24,315 nt of DNA from positions 1 to 24,315 of the forward strand of contig JBBSPV010000051.1 in the NCBI GenBank assembly GCA_038258425.1, read 5' to 3'. The stretch is from DATLGB01 sp038258425 (GTDB taxonomy: Bacteria > Actinomycetota > Thermoleophilia > Solirubrobacterales > Solirubrobacteraceae). Each line of letters begins with the position of its first letter. Position 1 is the first letter of the stretch. The notes under the pieces are model-generated. The model worked only from the letters and a program-made list of their open reading frames with translations. It did not search any database and was not told the DNA's origin. A program made the translations under genes and the position numbers. This document shows, in pieces, positions 14,470 through 20,521 of the stretch.

Positions 14470-14850
14470 TCACTTCTTGCCTGCCTTCTTCTTGCCGGCG
14501 ACCTGCATGCGCTTGGGCCCCTTGCGGGTGCGCGCGTTGGTCTTGGTCTTCTGCCCGCGCACGGGGAGCCCGCGGCGGTGACGGATGCCGCGGTAGCAGC
14601 CGATCTCCATGAGGCGCTTGACGTTCTGAGAGCGCTCGCGCCGCAGGTCGCCCTCGACGGTGAGGTCCTCGACCGCGTCGCGCAGCTTGGAGATCTCGTC
14701 CTCGGTGAGGTCGCGGACGTAGGTGTCGTAGTCGACCCCCGTCGCTTCGAGGAGCTCCTGGGACGTCGAGCGACCGACGCCGTAGATGTACGTCAGGCCG
14801 ATCTCGACCCGCTTGTTGAGGGGGATGTTGACCCCGCTGATGCGTGCCAT
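14470..14850 (-). CDS. rpsM: 30S ribosomal protein S13
   Basis: S13 sits at the top of the 30S head and contacts S19, the P-site tRNA and 50S. The 126-residue protein begins MARISGVNIPLNKRVEIGLT and has YIYGVGRSTSQELL and the C-terminal RGLPVRGQKTKTNARTRKGP followed by a Lys-rich tail. Length is normal. It starts 7 bases after rpmJ and is followed by a 55-base spacer. Confidence 0.97.
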   Translation of the reverse strand: MARISGVNIPLNKRVEIGLTYIYGVGRSTSQELLEATGVDYDTYVRDLTEDEISKLRDAVEDLTVEGDLRRERSQNVKRLMEIGCYRGIRHRRGLPVRGQKTKTNARTRKGPKRMQVAGKKKAGKK

Positions 14851-14857
14851 CGGTGCC

Positions 14858-14971
14858 TTACCCCTGACGCTGCTTGTGCCGCTTGTTCTGGCAGATCACG
14901 AGGACCCGGCCGTTGCGCCGGATGATCTTGCACTTCTCGCACATCGGCTTGACCGACGGTCGTACCTTCAT
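14858..14971 (-). CDS. rpmJ: 50S ribosomal protein L36, zinc-binding form
   Basis: This 37-residue protein begins MKVRPSVKPMCEKCKIIRR and has the zinc ligands C11, C14, C27 and H32. It is the first gene after a 172-base spacer that follows map; AAGGA lies about 5 bases before the ATG. In many bacteria infA lies between map and rpmJ, but it is absent here. The spacer instead carries a candidate promoter and a structured leader. Confidence 0.96.
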   Translation of the reverse strand: MKVRPSVKPMCEKCKIIRRNGRVLVICQNKRHKQRQG

Positions 14972-14988
14972 GGGTCCTTTCAGACGTG

Positions 14989-15043
14989 ATCCGGGCGGGG
15001 CGGCTCTGGAGGCCGTGACGGCTTCCGCTACCGCCCCGCGGAT
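14989..15043 (-). promoter_or_regulatory. Structured RNA leader upstream of rpmJ-rpsM-rpsK-rpsD-rpoA-rplQ
   Basis: The transcribed strand can form a long hairpin: ATCCG + CGGGGCGG pairs with CCGCCCCG + CGGAT (13 pairs, with a CC bulge on the 3' side), enclosing a 27-base apical part that holds a small GCCGT-C-ACGGC hairpin. It ends 17 bases before the rpmJ start codon. The position, at the head of the alpha-operon genes that include S4, fits an autoregulatory leader, but it does not resemble the E. coli S4 pseudoknot in any way I can show. Confidence 0.5.
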
Positions 15044-15095
15044 GAAGCTCGGTTCTCGCGCACCACGGGCAGGGCCGCCCTGGGCGCGACCAGGA

Positions 15096-15101
15096 AGCAT
15101 A
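15096..15101 (-). promoter_or_regulatory. Candidate -10 element of an internal promoter before rpmJ
   Basis: TATGCT reads toward rpmJ in a locally AT-richer patch (TTGCTATGCTTCC). It would give a transcript start near 15089 and a leader of roughly 118 bases containing the hairpin at 14989-15043. No convincing -35 was found at 16-18 bases. Confidence 0.35.
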
Positions 15102-15143
15102 GCAAGGGCGTGCTCCGCCCCAGCGCGGGCGGCTCACGACGGC

Positions 15144-15923
15144 CTACGCGGCCGCGGCGCTGAGTCCGACGGTCTCGTGCCAGGGAGTCAGGATGCGGGG
15201 GCCGTCGGCCGTGATGGCGACGGTGAACTCGAAGTGGGCGGCCGTGGAGCCGTCCTGGGCGAAGATGGCCCAGCCGTCGTCGCCCATGCGCACCGCGTGG
15301 CGCCCGGCCGTGGTCATCGGCTCGATGGCGAGCACCATCCCCTCCTCGAGCAATACGCCCTTGCCGGGCTTGCCGTAGTTCGGGATCTGCGGGTCCTCGT
15401 GCATCGACCGGCCGACGCCGTGGCCGACCAGGGAGCGCACGACGGAGAAGCCCGCGCCCTCGACGTGGGACTGCACCGCGTGGCCGACGTCTCCGAGCCG
15501 GTTGCCCGGCCGGCACTGCTCGACGGCCTTGAACAGCGACTCCTTCGTCACCTCGAGGAGCCGCGCGCTGACCGGGTCGATCTCGCCGACGGGGAAGGTG
15601 ATGGCGCCGTCGGCGACCCAACCGTCCTTGGTCACCCCGACGTCGACGGAGATCGTGTCGCCGTCCTTGAGCCGGGTGGGACCGGGGATCCCGTGCACGA
15701 CCATGGAGTTCGGCGAGGTGCAGATGCTGCCCCGGAAGCCGTTGTAGCCCTTGAAGGGCGAGGTGGCGCCCTGGCTGCGGATGAACTCCTCCGCCGCGCG
15801 GTCGAGCTCCCCTGTCGTGACCCCCGGGCGGATCTTGCGCGCGAGCAGGTCCAGGACCCGCGTGTGCAGCGCGCCGGCGGCGGCCATGGCCTCCAGCTCG
15901 GCGGGTGACTTCTTGACGATCAC
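15144..15923 (-). CDS. map: Type I methionine aminopeptidase
   Basis: The enzyme removes the N-terminal methionine from new proteins. The 259-residue protein has the substrate-contact H77 and all five metal ligands at D94, D105, H168, E201 and E232, at the spacing of the E. coli enzyme minus three residues. Blocks VVHGIPG, ISVDVGV, GHGVGRSMHEDPQIPNY and EEGMVLAIEPM are intact. There is no N-terminal zinc-finger or SH3-linker extension. The start is a GTG at 15923, 21 bases after adk. A TAGACT box (15936-15931) ends 7 bases before the GTG, so part of the message may be leaderless. Confidence 0.96.
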   Translation of the reverse strand: MIVKKSPAELEAMAAAGALHTRVLDLLARKIRPGVTTGELDRAAEEFIRSQGATSPFKGYNGFRGSICTSPNSMVVHGIPGPTRLKDGDTISVDVGVTKDGWVADGAITFPVGEIDPVSARLLEVTKESLFKAVEQCRPGNRLGDVGHAVQSHVEGAGFSVVRSLVGHGVGRSMHEDPQIPNYGKPGKGVLLEEGMVLAIEPMTTAGRHAVRMGDDGWAIFAQDGSTAAHFEFTVAITADGPRILTPWHETVGLSAAAA

Positions 15924-15930
15924 CGCCCGG

Positions 15931-15936
15931 AGTCTA
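15931..15936 (-). promoter_or_regulatory. -10 element in the adk-map spacer, leaderless-like spacing
   Basis: TAGACT ends exactly 7 bases before the GTG start of map, and no Shine-Dalgarno is present. The same hexamer occurs before the patatin-like gene. Confidence 0.3.
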
Positions 15937-15944
15937 GAGGTGGC

Positions 15945-16613
15945 CTACATCTCTCCTTCGAGTTTCAGCGTGCGCAGCGTGGACCGGACGTGGCCGTAGA
16001 CCTCGTCCGGCGAGGCGATGCCGTCGAAGCGGTGCAGCAGCCCGGCCTCGTCGTAGCGCTCCACGAGCGGCTCGGTCTGCTCGTGGTAGACGGACAGGCG
16101 GTTGCGTACGACGTCGGGCTGGTCGTCGTCGCGCTGCTCCAGCGCGCCCCCGTCGACGTCGCAGACGCCTTCGCGCTCAGGCGGATTGGACTCCACGTGG
16201 TAGACGTGGCCCTCCGGGCAGACCCGCCGGCCCGAGATCCGCTCGACCACGACATCGTCGTCGGCCTCGATGAGCAGCACGGCGGTGACCCGGCGGCTGC
16301 GGCGCCCGAGCGCCGCGTCGAGCATGTCGGCCTGGCCCACCGTGCGCGGGAAGCCATCGAGCAGGAAGCCGTCGTCACCCTCGGCGTCGACGCGCTCGAG
16401 CAGGACCTTGCAGACCACGTCGTCCGCGACGAGGTCGCCGGCGGCGATGGTCTTCGCGATCTGGCGGCCCAGGTCGGAGTCCTCCTTGCGGGCGGCGCGC
16501 ATCATGTCCCCCGTCGCGAGGTACGGCAGGTCGAAGTCCTCGACGAGGCGCTCGGCCTGGGTGCCCTTGCCCGCGCCGGGCGGTCCGATGAGGATGAGGT
16601 TCAGCTCGGCCAT
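15945..16613 (-). CDS. adk: Adenylate kinase
   Basis: Adk interconverts ATP + AMP and 2 ADP. The 222-residue protein has the P-loop GPPGAGKGTQ (10-19, K16), the AMP-binding TGDMMRAA and DGFPRT blocks, and a long LID domain. The LID zinc site is a variant: the usual second cysteine of CxxC is lost and the site reads C132, H136, C151, D154 (CPEGHVYH and GVCDVDGG). That set could still bind zinc. The gene normally follows secY directly; here 639 gene-free bases separate them. A TAGGCT box on the minus strand (16631-16626) lies 12 bases before the ATG and could provide a separate promoter. Confidence 0.96.
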   Translation of the reverse strand: MAELNLILIGPPGAGKGTQAERLVEDFDLPYLATGDMMRAARKEDSDLGRQIAKTIAAGDLVADDVVCKVLLERVDAEGDDGFLLDGFPRTVGQADMLDAALGRRSRRVTAVLLIEADDDVVVERISGRRVCPEGHVYHVESNPPEREGVCDVDGGALEQRDDDQPDVVRNRLSVYHEQTEPLVERYDEAGLLHRFDGIASPDEVYGHVRSTLRTLKLEGEM

Positions 16614-16732
16614 GGAGACCGCGGCAGCCTACTTGACGCCTCCCGTCCGCGACCGGCGACGCGCTTCGCCGGCTGATCGGCGAGCCCGGTCAGCGACTCG
16701 GTGGGCCGGCGACGATCACGCCGGGTCGCCGC

Positions 16733-16785
16733 GGAGCTGTAGTCGCGGATCGGCCGCGGTGACGACCACACGGCGACTGGCGCTC
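16733..16785 (-). repeat. 53-base hairpin repeat, copy A (divergent)
   Basis: On the transcribed strand it reads AGTCGC-N4-TGGTCG-N6-CGGCCG-N4-GCGACT within a 53-base unit. The outer stem is identical to copies B and C. The inner stem differs by two A-to-G changes that turn U-A pairs into G.U wobbles in RNA. Overall about 39 of 53 bases match copy B. Confidence 0.7.
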
Positions 16786-16917
16786 CGGCTGCACCCCGCC
16801 GCTGGGCGGGCCTTCCGTGAAGTCCCGGTGCCGGCGAAGTGACTTGCGGAATCGGTGCGCCCAGCGCCGTCCGACCGCCGCGGCCGCTGCCGGAGTCCAT
16901 TCGGACGAACCGCACAC

Positions 16918-16970
16918 GGAGCTCCAGTCGCGATCTGGTCGCCGGGGCGACCACCAGGCGACTGACGCCC
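16918..16970 (-). repeat. 53-base hairpin repeat, copy B
   Basis: On the transcribed strand it reads AGTCGC-N4-TGGTCG-CCCCGG-CGACCA-N4-GCGACT, followed by the palindrome GGAGCTCC. It matches copy C at 51 of 53 positions; the two differences fall in the internal and apical loops. Confidence 0.85.
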
Positions 16971-16990
16971 ATCCGCCTGGGTCACCCGTC

Positions 16991-17043
16991 GGAGCTCCAG
17001 TCGCGAACTGGTCGCCGGGACGACCACCAGGCGACTGACGCCC
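16991..17043 (-). repeat. 53-base hairpin repeat, copy C
   Basis: On the transcribed strand it reads AGTCGC-CTGG-TGGTCG-TCCCGG-CGACCA-GTTC-GCGACT, that is 6 pairs, a 4x4 internal loop, 6 pairs and a 6-base loop, followed by GGAGCTCC. It starts 73 bases after copy B, so the two copies are in different reading phases. Confidence 0.85.
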
Positions 17044-17121
17044 TCAGCTGCCTCGCCGCCGGGCAGGGCGTCGCCGCCCGTCACCGCGCGGCCCCCGGCG
17101 AAGTCCGGCAGACCGGACTGC

Positions 17122-17156
17122 CCCCTCCTACCGGCTTTGGGCCGTCGGGTCCTCGC
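17122..17156 (-). repeat. 35-base hairpin repeat with AGGAGG-type end, copy 1
   Basis: On the transcribed strand: GCGAGG, two variable bases, CCGACGGC, CCAAA loop, GCCGGTAGGAGGGG. It matches the copy at 17196-17230 at 32 of 35 positions. CGGC/GCCG can pair around a 5-base loop. Confidence 0.7.
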
Positions 17157-17195
17157 CGGCTCGATCGGGTTCTCGCCCGCCCGGGCTCGCAAGCT

Positions 17196-17230
17196 CCCCT
17201 CCTACCGGCTTTCGGCCGTCGGTCCCTCGC
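17196..17230 (-). repeat. 35-base hairpin repeat with AGGAGG-type end, copy 2
   Basis: Same unit as at 17122-17156, with loop CGAAA. It is flanked on both sides by AGCTTGCGAG (17235-17226 and 17195-17186 on the minus strand). It begins about 22 bases after the secY stop in transcription order. Confidence 0.7.
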
Positions 17231-17252
17231 AAGCTGCGACCTGCGGACGACG

Positions 17253-18518
17253 CTATTTCAGGAACCCCTCGTAGTTGCGCATCATCAGCTGCGCCTCGAG
17301 CTGCTTCATCGTGTCGAGCGCCACGCCGACGACGATGAGGATCGACGTGCCGCCGAAGTAGAAGTTCGCCGACGTCTGGTTGATGAGGATGGTCGGCAGG
17401 GCCGCGACCGCGGCGAGGTACAGCGCACCCGGGAAGGTCAGCCGGGCGAGGATGCGATCGAGGTACTCCGCGGTGGGCCGGCCCGGGCGCACGCCGGGGA
17501 TGAAGCCCCCGTACTTCTTCAGGTTGTCGGCCTGCTCGACCGGGTTGAAGGTGATGGCCGTGTAGAAGTACGTGAAGAGGACGATGAAGATCGTCTCCCC
17601 GAGGATGTAGGGCCAGTTGCTCGGGTTGAAGAAGTTCGCCAGACCCTGCAGGGAGGGCACGAGCGAGCCGAGCGTCGGTGGGAAGGCCATGATCGACGCG
17701 GCGAAGATGACCGGGATGACGCCGGCCATGTTGACGCGCAGGGGCAGGTAGGTCTTGCCGCCGCCGGCCATGCGCCGGCCGATCACGCGCTTGGCGTACT
17801 GCACGGGGATGCGACGCTGCCCCTCCTGGATGAAGACGATGGCGGCGATCACCCCGAGCGCGAGGAACGGCATGATGACGACGAAGACCTTGTCGGAGTT
17901 CGTGTACCAGGCCTGCACGCCCTGCGGCAGCCCGGAGGCGATGGACGCGAAGATCATCAGCGAGATGCCGTTGCCGATACCGCGCTGGGTGATCAGCTCG
18001 CCCATCCACATGAGCAGCACGCAGCCCGCGGTCATGCAGATGATGATCAGCAGCACGTTGCCCAGCGCGAAGTTCGGGATCACCGACGCCCCCGCGCTCT
18101 GCCCCTGCGAGCGGAACAGGAACGTGTAGCCGACGGCCTGCGCGGCCGCGAGCCCGACCGTCAGGTAGCGCGTGTACTGGGTGATGCGCGCCTGCCCGAC
18201 CTCGCCCTCCTTCTGCAGCTTCTCGAGCGACGGCGAGACGACCGTCAGCAGCTGCAGGATGATCGAGGCCGTGATGTAGGGCATGATCCCGAGCGCGAAG
18301 ATCGCCACCCGCGACAGCCCGCCGCCCGTGAACAGGTTGAGGAAGTTGAGGATGCCGCCGTTGGCGTAGTTGCCGTTGATGGCCTTGACGGCCTCCGTGT
18401 CCACGCCGGGGACGGGGATGTAGGCCCCGAGGCGGTACAGCGCCAGGATGGCGGCCGTGAACGCGAGCTTCTTCCGGATCTCGGGGACGCGGAAGGCGTT
18501 GAGGATCGTCGAGAGCAC
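17253..18518 (-). CDS. secY: Preprotein translocase subunit SecY
   Basis: SecY is the channel of the Sec translocon in the cytoplasmic membrane. The 421-residue protein has about ten membrane segments and family landmarks: GAYIPVPGVD near 32-41 (periplasmic plug region start), GIMPYITASIILQLLTV (TM2b), YTRYLTVGLAAAQA, GIGNGISLMIFASI, and the C-terminal cytoplasmic AQLMMRNYEGFLK. The start is a GTG at 18518, preceded by GAGGGG. It lies 15 bases after rplO. Unusually, adk does not follow directly. Confidence 0.97.
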   Translation of the reverse strand: MLSTILNAFRVPEIRKKLAFTAAILALYRLGAYIPVPGVDTEAVKAINGNYANGGILNFLNLFTGGGLSRVAIFALGIMPYITASIILQLLTVVSPSLEKLQKEGEVGQARITQYTRYLTVGLAAAQAVGYTFLFRSQGQSAGASVIPNFALGNVLLIIICMTAGCVLLMWMGELITQRGIGNGISLMIFASIASGLPQGVQAWYTNSDKVFVVIMPFLALGVIAAIVFIQEGQRRIPVQYAKRVIGRRMAGGGKTYLPLRVNMAGVIPVIFAASIMAFPPTLGSLVPSLQGLANFFNPSNWPYILGETIFIVLFTYFYTAITFNPVEQADNLKKYGGFIPGVRPGRPTAEYLDRILARLTFPGALYLAAVAALPTILINQTSANFYFGGTSILIVVGVALDTMKQLEAQLMMRNYEGFLK

Positions 18519-18533
18519 GGGGCCCCTCGGAGG

Positions 18534-19037
18534 CTACAGCGTCGTGCAGGTCCCGCCGGCGGCCTCGATGGCCTCCCGCGCGGACTTCGAGAAGCCGTGC
18601 GCCGAGACGGTGAGCGTCTTGGACAGCTCCCCGCGGCCGAGCACCTTGACCGGCACGTCGCGACGGGTCGCCAGGCCGGCGGCCTTCAGCGACGCGGGCG
18701 TCACCTCGGCGCCCGCCTCGAAGCGGGCCTCGAGGTCGGCGAGGTTGACCGGCTGGGTGTGCGTCCGGAACGGCTCGAACGGCATGGACATCTTCTTGTT
18801 CGGTCCGCGCAGCTTGCGCATCCGCATGTGGATCGGGTTCTGACCGCCCTCGAAGCGGGCCCGGTCCTTGGCGCCCGAGCGGGAGCCGTAGCCCTTGTGC
18901 CCGCGGCCGGACGTCTTGCCGTGGCCGGAGCCGTGGCCGCGGCCGACCCGCTTGCGGTCCTTGCGCGAGCCGGGGGCCGGGGCGAGCGAGTGCAGCCCCA
19001 CGTCCTCGGCCTTCGTCTCCTCGGGCTCGGCGGCCAT
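18534..19037 (-). CDS. rplO: 50S ribosomal protein L15 with short acidic N-terminal extension
   Basis: L15 is a late 50S assembly protein. The core begins at LHSLAPAPGSRKDRKRVGRG and contains HGKTSGRGHKGYGSRSG, the extended rRNA-binding arm. The 167-residue reading starts at ATG 19037, which overlaps the rpmD stop (TGATG) and has GGAGGAGA a few bases upstream. This adds an acidic 12-residue N-terminus (AAEPEETKAED) before the usual L15 start. A GTG at codon 13 would give the canonical length, but has no comparable ribosome binding site. Confidence 0.95.
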   Translation of the reverse strand: MAAEPEETKAEDVGLHSLAPAPGSRKDRKRVGRGHGSGHGKTSGRGHKGYGSRSGAKDRARFEGGQNPIHMRMRKLRGPNKKMSMPFEPFRTHTQPVNLADLEARFEAGAEVTPASLKAAGLATRRDVPVKVLGRGELSKTLTVSAHGFSKSAREAIEAAGGTCTTL

Positions 19038-19213
19038 CACTTCTCCTCCACGTGGATGAGATGCCGCACGCGGTGGACCATGCCCCGCAGCTGCGGGGAG
19101 TCCTCGCGCTCGACGCTCTTGCCGATGCCGCGCAGGCCGAGCGAGCGCAGCGTGTCCCGCTGGGGCTTGTCCGTGCCGTTGGCGGACTTGACCTGCGTGA
19201 TGTGCAGCGCCAT
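19037..19213 (-). CDS. rpmD: 50S ribosomal protein L30
   Basis: This 58-residue protein (MALHITQVKSANGTDKPQRD, then LRSLGLRGIGKSVEREDSP, ending HLIHVEEK) is a standard short bacterial L30 that binds 23S rRNA. Both ends overlap neighbours by one base (TGATG with rpsE upstream and with rplO downstream), so all three are translationally coupled. Confidence 0.96.
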   Translation of the reverse strand: MALHITQVKSANGTDKPQRDTLRSLGLRGIGKSVEREDSPQLRGMVHRVRHLIHVEEK

Positions 19214-20088
19214 CAGGACCCGGCCTCCTCGGCCTTCGTGTCCTGCGTGCCGGCCTCGGCGTCCTCGGCGGCCTCGTCGTCGCCACCGCCGGTGACGGCC
19301 TCGGCGGCACGGTCGAGCAGGCCGGCGGCCGCCTCGGCGACGCCCTCGGCCGCGTCCTTGGCGATGCCGGGCACGCGCTCGGCGACCGCGTCGGGCGTGA
19401 CGGTGCCGACGACGCCCTCGGCCGCCTCGACGGCCTTCGTGGCGAGGCCCTCCGGCGTCTCCTCGGCGATCTCCTCCGTACGCTCGGCGACGGCGGTGGC
19501 GGCACCCTCGGCGGCCGCCTCCGCGCCCTCGGCGGCGCCCGATAGGGTCTCGGCCGCCACCGGCTCCCGGCCGGCGAGGCCGAGCACGGTGTCGATGGAC
19601 AGGCCGCGCAGCGCGGCGATCTCCTCCGGCTTGCGCAAATCGCGCAACCCGGACTCGGTCGCCCGGACGAGGTTGATCGGGTTCTGCGTGCCCAGCGACT
19701 TGGACAGGATGTCGTGGATGCCGGCGAGCTCGAGCACCGCGCGCACCCCGCCGCCGGCGATCACGCCGGTACCGGGTGAGGCCGGCTTGAGCAGCACGCG
19801 GCCCGCGCCGAAGACGCCCGTGGTCTGGTGGGTGATCGTCGAGCCGTGCCGCGGCACCTTGAAGAGGTTCTTCTTCGCCCGCTCGACGCCCTTCTGGATC
19901 GCCGTCGGGACCTCGTTGGCCTTGCCGTACCCGACGCCGACCGTGCCGTTCTCGTCGCCGACGACCACGAGGGCCGTGAACGAGAAGCGCCGGCCGCCCT
20001 TGACGACCTTGGCGACGCGGTTGATCTCCACCACCCGCTCCTGGAGGTCCAGGCCGGCTTGGGAGACGGATCGATCGGGAGCTGCCAT
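19213..20088 (-). CDS. rpsE: 30S ribosomal protein S5 with long Ala/Glu-rich C-terminal extension
   Basis: S5 secures translational accuracy at the 30S mRNA entry. The first ~175 residues are a normal S5: ERVVEINRVAKVVKGGRRFS, VGYGKANEVPTAIQKG, HGSTITHQTTGVFGAGRVLL, GTGVIAGGGVRAVLELAGIH and LRKPEEIAALRGLS. Residues about 176-291 are an added tail dominated by Ala, Glu, Gly and Val with helix-forming stretches such as AEGAEAAAEGAATAVAERTE and AAEGVAEAAAGLLDRAAEAV, ending acidic (DDEAAEDAEAG). The frame is open and the stop is coupled to rpmD by TGATG, so the tail is not an artefact of a missed stop. Its look is amphipathic and LEA-like; function unknown. Confidence 0.95.
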   Translation of the reverse strand: MAAPDRSVSQAGLDLQERVVEINRVAKVVKGGRRFSFTALVVVGDENGTVGVGYGKANEVPTAIQKGVERAKKNLFKVPRHGSTITHQTTGVFGAGRVLLKPASPGTGVIAGGGVRAVLELAGIHDILSKSLGTQNPINLVRATESGLRDLRKPEEIAALRGLSIDTVLGLAGREPVAAETLSGAAEGAEAAAEGAATAVAERTEEIAEETPEGLATKAVEAAEGVVGTVTPDAVAERVPGIAKDAAEGVAEAAAGLLDRAAEAVTGGGDDEAAEDAEAGTQDTKAEEAGS

Positions 20089-20112
20089 GAAAGAAGAGGG
20101 TCCTTGGGGGTC

Positions 20113-20466
20113 TTAGAAGGTGAGGCCGCCCTCGCGGGCGCCGTCGGCGAGGGCCTGCACGCGGCCGTGGTACTGGTAGCCGCCACGGTCGAAGACCGCC
20201 GACTCGATCCCGAGGGCCGTCGCGCGCTCGGCGAGCGTCTGGCCGACCTTCGCTGCCTGCTCCTTGCGGCCGAGCGTGCGGATCTCGGCCTCCGTCCAGG
20301 AGACGGCGGCCAGCGTGCGGCCGGCGACGTCGTCGACGAGCTGGGCCGACACGCCCCGGTTGGAGCGGAAGACGGAGATGCGCGGGCGCTCGGCGGTCCC
20401 GGTGACCTTCGCGCGGACGCGCCGGCGGCGGCGCAGGCGCTGTGAGGGCTTGGTCGTGACGCTCAT
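20113..20466 (-). CDS. rplR: 50S ribosomal protein L18
   Basis: L18 binds 5S rRNA. The 117-residue product has the Arg-rich N-terminus (QRLRRRRRVRAKV), GTAERPRISVFRSNRGVSAQ, and VFDRGGYQYHGRVQALADGA near the end, all diagnostic. Length is normal. The 55-base spacer before it can form two competing hairpins, one of which covers the ribosome binding site. Confidence 0.97.
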   Translation of the reverse strand: MSVTTKPSQRLRRRRRVRAKVTGTAERPRISVFRSNRGVSAQLVDDVAGRTLAAVSWTEAEIRTLGRKEQAAKVGQTLAERATALGIESAVFDRGGYQYHGRVQALADGAREGGLTF

Positions 20467-20467
20467 G

Positions 20468-20509
20468 CGACCACCTCGGGGGAGGCGGCGCGCCGACCAG
20501 CGGTGGTCG
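20468..20509 (-). promoter_or_regulatory. Two mutually exclusive hairpins before rplR, possible RNA switch
   Basis: On the mRNA, CGACCACC (20509-20502) can pair fully with GGTGGTCG (20475-20468), which covers part of the GAGG Shine-Dalgarno and its spacer just before the ATG at 20466. Alternatively the first arm can fold locally as CGACCA (20509-20504), CCGC loop, TGGTCG (20499-20494), freeing the ribosome binding site. Both use the same 5' bases. Confidence 0.4.
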
Positions 20510-20521
20510 AAGTACCGATCA

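Larger units (their letters stand above)
16614..17252. other. Gene-free 639-base spacer between secY and adk, rich in hairpin repeats
   Basis: No frame here looks coding: the candidate frames are low in complexity, change third-position GC along their length, and cross the repeats in different phases. It contains three copies of a 53-base hairpin element and two copies of a 35-base repeat, described separately. The stretch 16786-16917 between copies shows nothing I recognise. No run of T suitable for an intrinsic terminator of secY was found. TAGGCT on the minus strand (16631-16626) is a possible -10 for adk. Confidence 0.75.

Noticed and set aside
14972..15143. Hidden infA in the map-rpmJ spacer
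   Set aside because: All minus-strand frames were read; none shows the IF-1 S1-like fold sequence and the space is too short.
16733..17043. CRISPR-like array
   Set aside because: Only three copies, uneven spacing, imperfect repeats, hairpin architecture and no cas genes.
16716..17192. 158-codon minus-strand frame starting at TTG with AGGAGGGG 6 bases upstream, in the secY-adk gap
   Set aside because: Low-complexity product, third-position GC falls along the frame, and it crosses two copies of the 53-base repeat in different phases. The AGGAGG belongs to a repeat also present where no frame starts.
16839..19295. Very long plus-strand open frame opposite secY, rplO and rpmD
   Set aside because: It is the mirror of strongly conserved minus-strand genes in GC-rich DNA; its product is Arg/Asp/Glu/His-rich with no domain.
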